Below, one piece after another: positions 44,623-44,633 of a stretch of 44,633 bases of DNA; position 1 is the stretch's first letter; every line of letters starts with the position of its first letter. Made by a program: the position numbers and the translations under genes. A model generated the notes under the pieces. That model was given only the letters and a program-made list of their open reading frames with translations. It searched no databases and was not told the DNA's origin. This DNA is from Candidatus Cloacimonadales bacterium. GTDB lineage: Bacteria > Cloacimonadota > Cloacimonadia > Cloacimonadales > TCS61. The stretch lies in contig JAUSOT010000021.1 of the NCBI GenBank assembly GCA_030656075.1, positions 1 through 44,633 on the forward strand. The letters run 5' to 3'.

Positions 44623-44633
44623 TTCTCCCTCCT

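Noticed and set aside
1-44633. CRISPR array, prophage or integron
   Set aside because: No regularly spaced direct repeats, integrase, cas or phage structural genes were seen.

Overview
The window (about 44.6 kb, moderately AT-rich, densely coded) looks like a chromosomal segment of a diderm bacterium. The evidence is a signal-peptide-bearing beta-barrel protein ending in Phe, periplasmic binding and glycosidase proteins, and a Gram-negative-like layout. No rRNA is present. From gene style I would guess Cloacimonadota or a neighbouring FCB-type lineage, but this is inference and the sequence does not prove it. Almost everything is on the minus strand; only malQ and a glutaredoxin/thioredoxin pair are on the plus strand.

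Region 1 (1-16.4 kb) is a maltodextrin / alpha-glucan utilisation locus. On the plus strand is malQ. Convergent to it, reading right to left, are: an exported GH13 amylase with an N-terminal extra domain, MalE, a four-helix-bundle (IVP/S23) gene that looks like an insertion, a MalF permease with an unusual extracytoplasmic sensor-like N-terminus, MalG, an exported glucodextranase-C-like protein, an outer-membrane porin, a perfect intrinsic terminator, a second glucodextranase-C-like protein, a second exported GH13 amylase, MalK, and a small P-loop protein of unknown role. Together they suggest that starch fragments cross the outer membrane through a dedicated porin, are cut in the periplasm, bound by MalE, imported by MalFGK and processed by MalQ. 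There is no SusC/SusD pair. The intergenic spaces here hold several families of small palindromic repeats.

Region 2 (16.4-29.1 kb) is a mixed housekeeping/accessory stretch. It holds a SUKH-TPR protein, a glutaredoxin plus exported thioredoxin operon, two tandem DUF3857-transglutaminase proteins (one without its catalytic triad), wecB, mnmA, murA, an AbiEi/AbiEii type IV toxin-antitoxin pair with a concentric palindrome upstream, and prmC.

Region 3 (29.1-44.6 kb) is the transcription/translation super-operon in the order tuf, rpmG, tRNA-Trp, secE, nusG, rplK, rplA, rplJ, rplL, rpoB, rpoC, rpsL, rpsG, fusA, closed by an intrinsic terminator. rpmG (49 codons) is short but clear. rpoB uses a TTG start behind two hairpins. 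No CRISPR array, integrase, insertion sequence with an intact transposase, or rRNA was seen.
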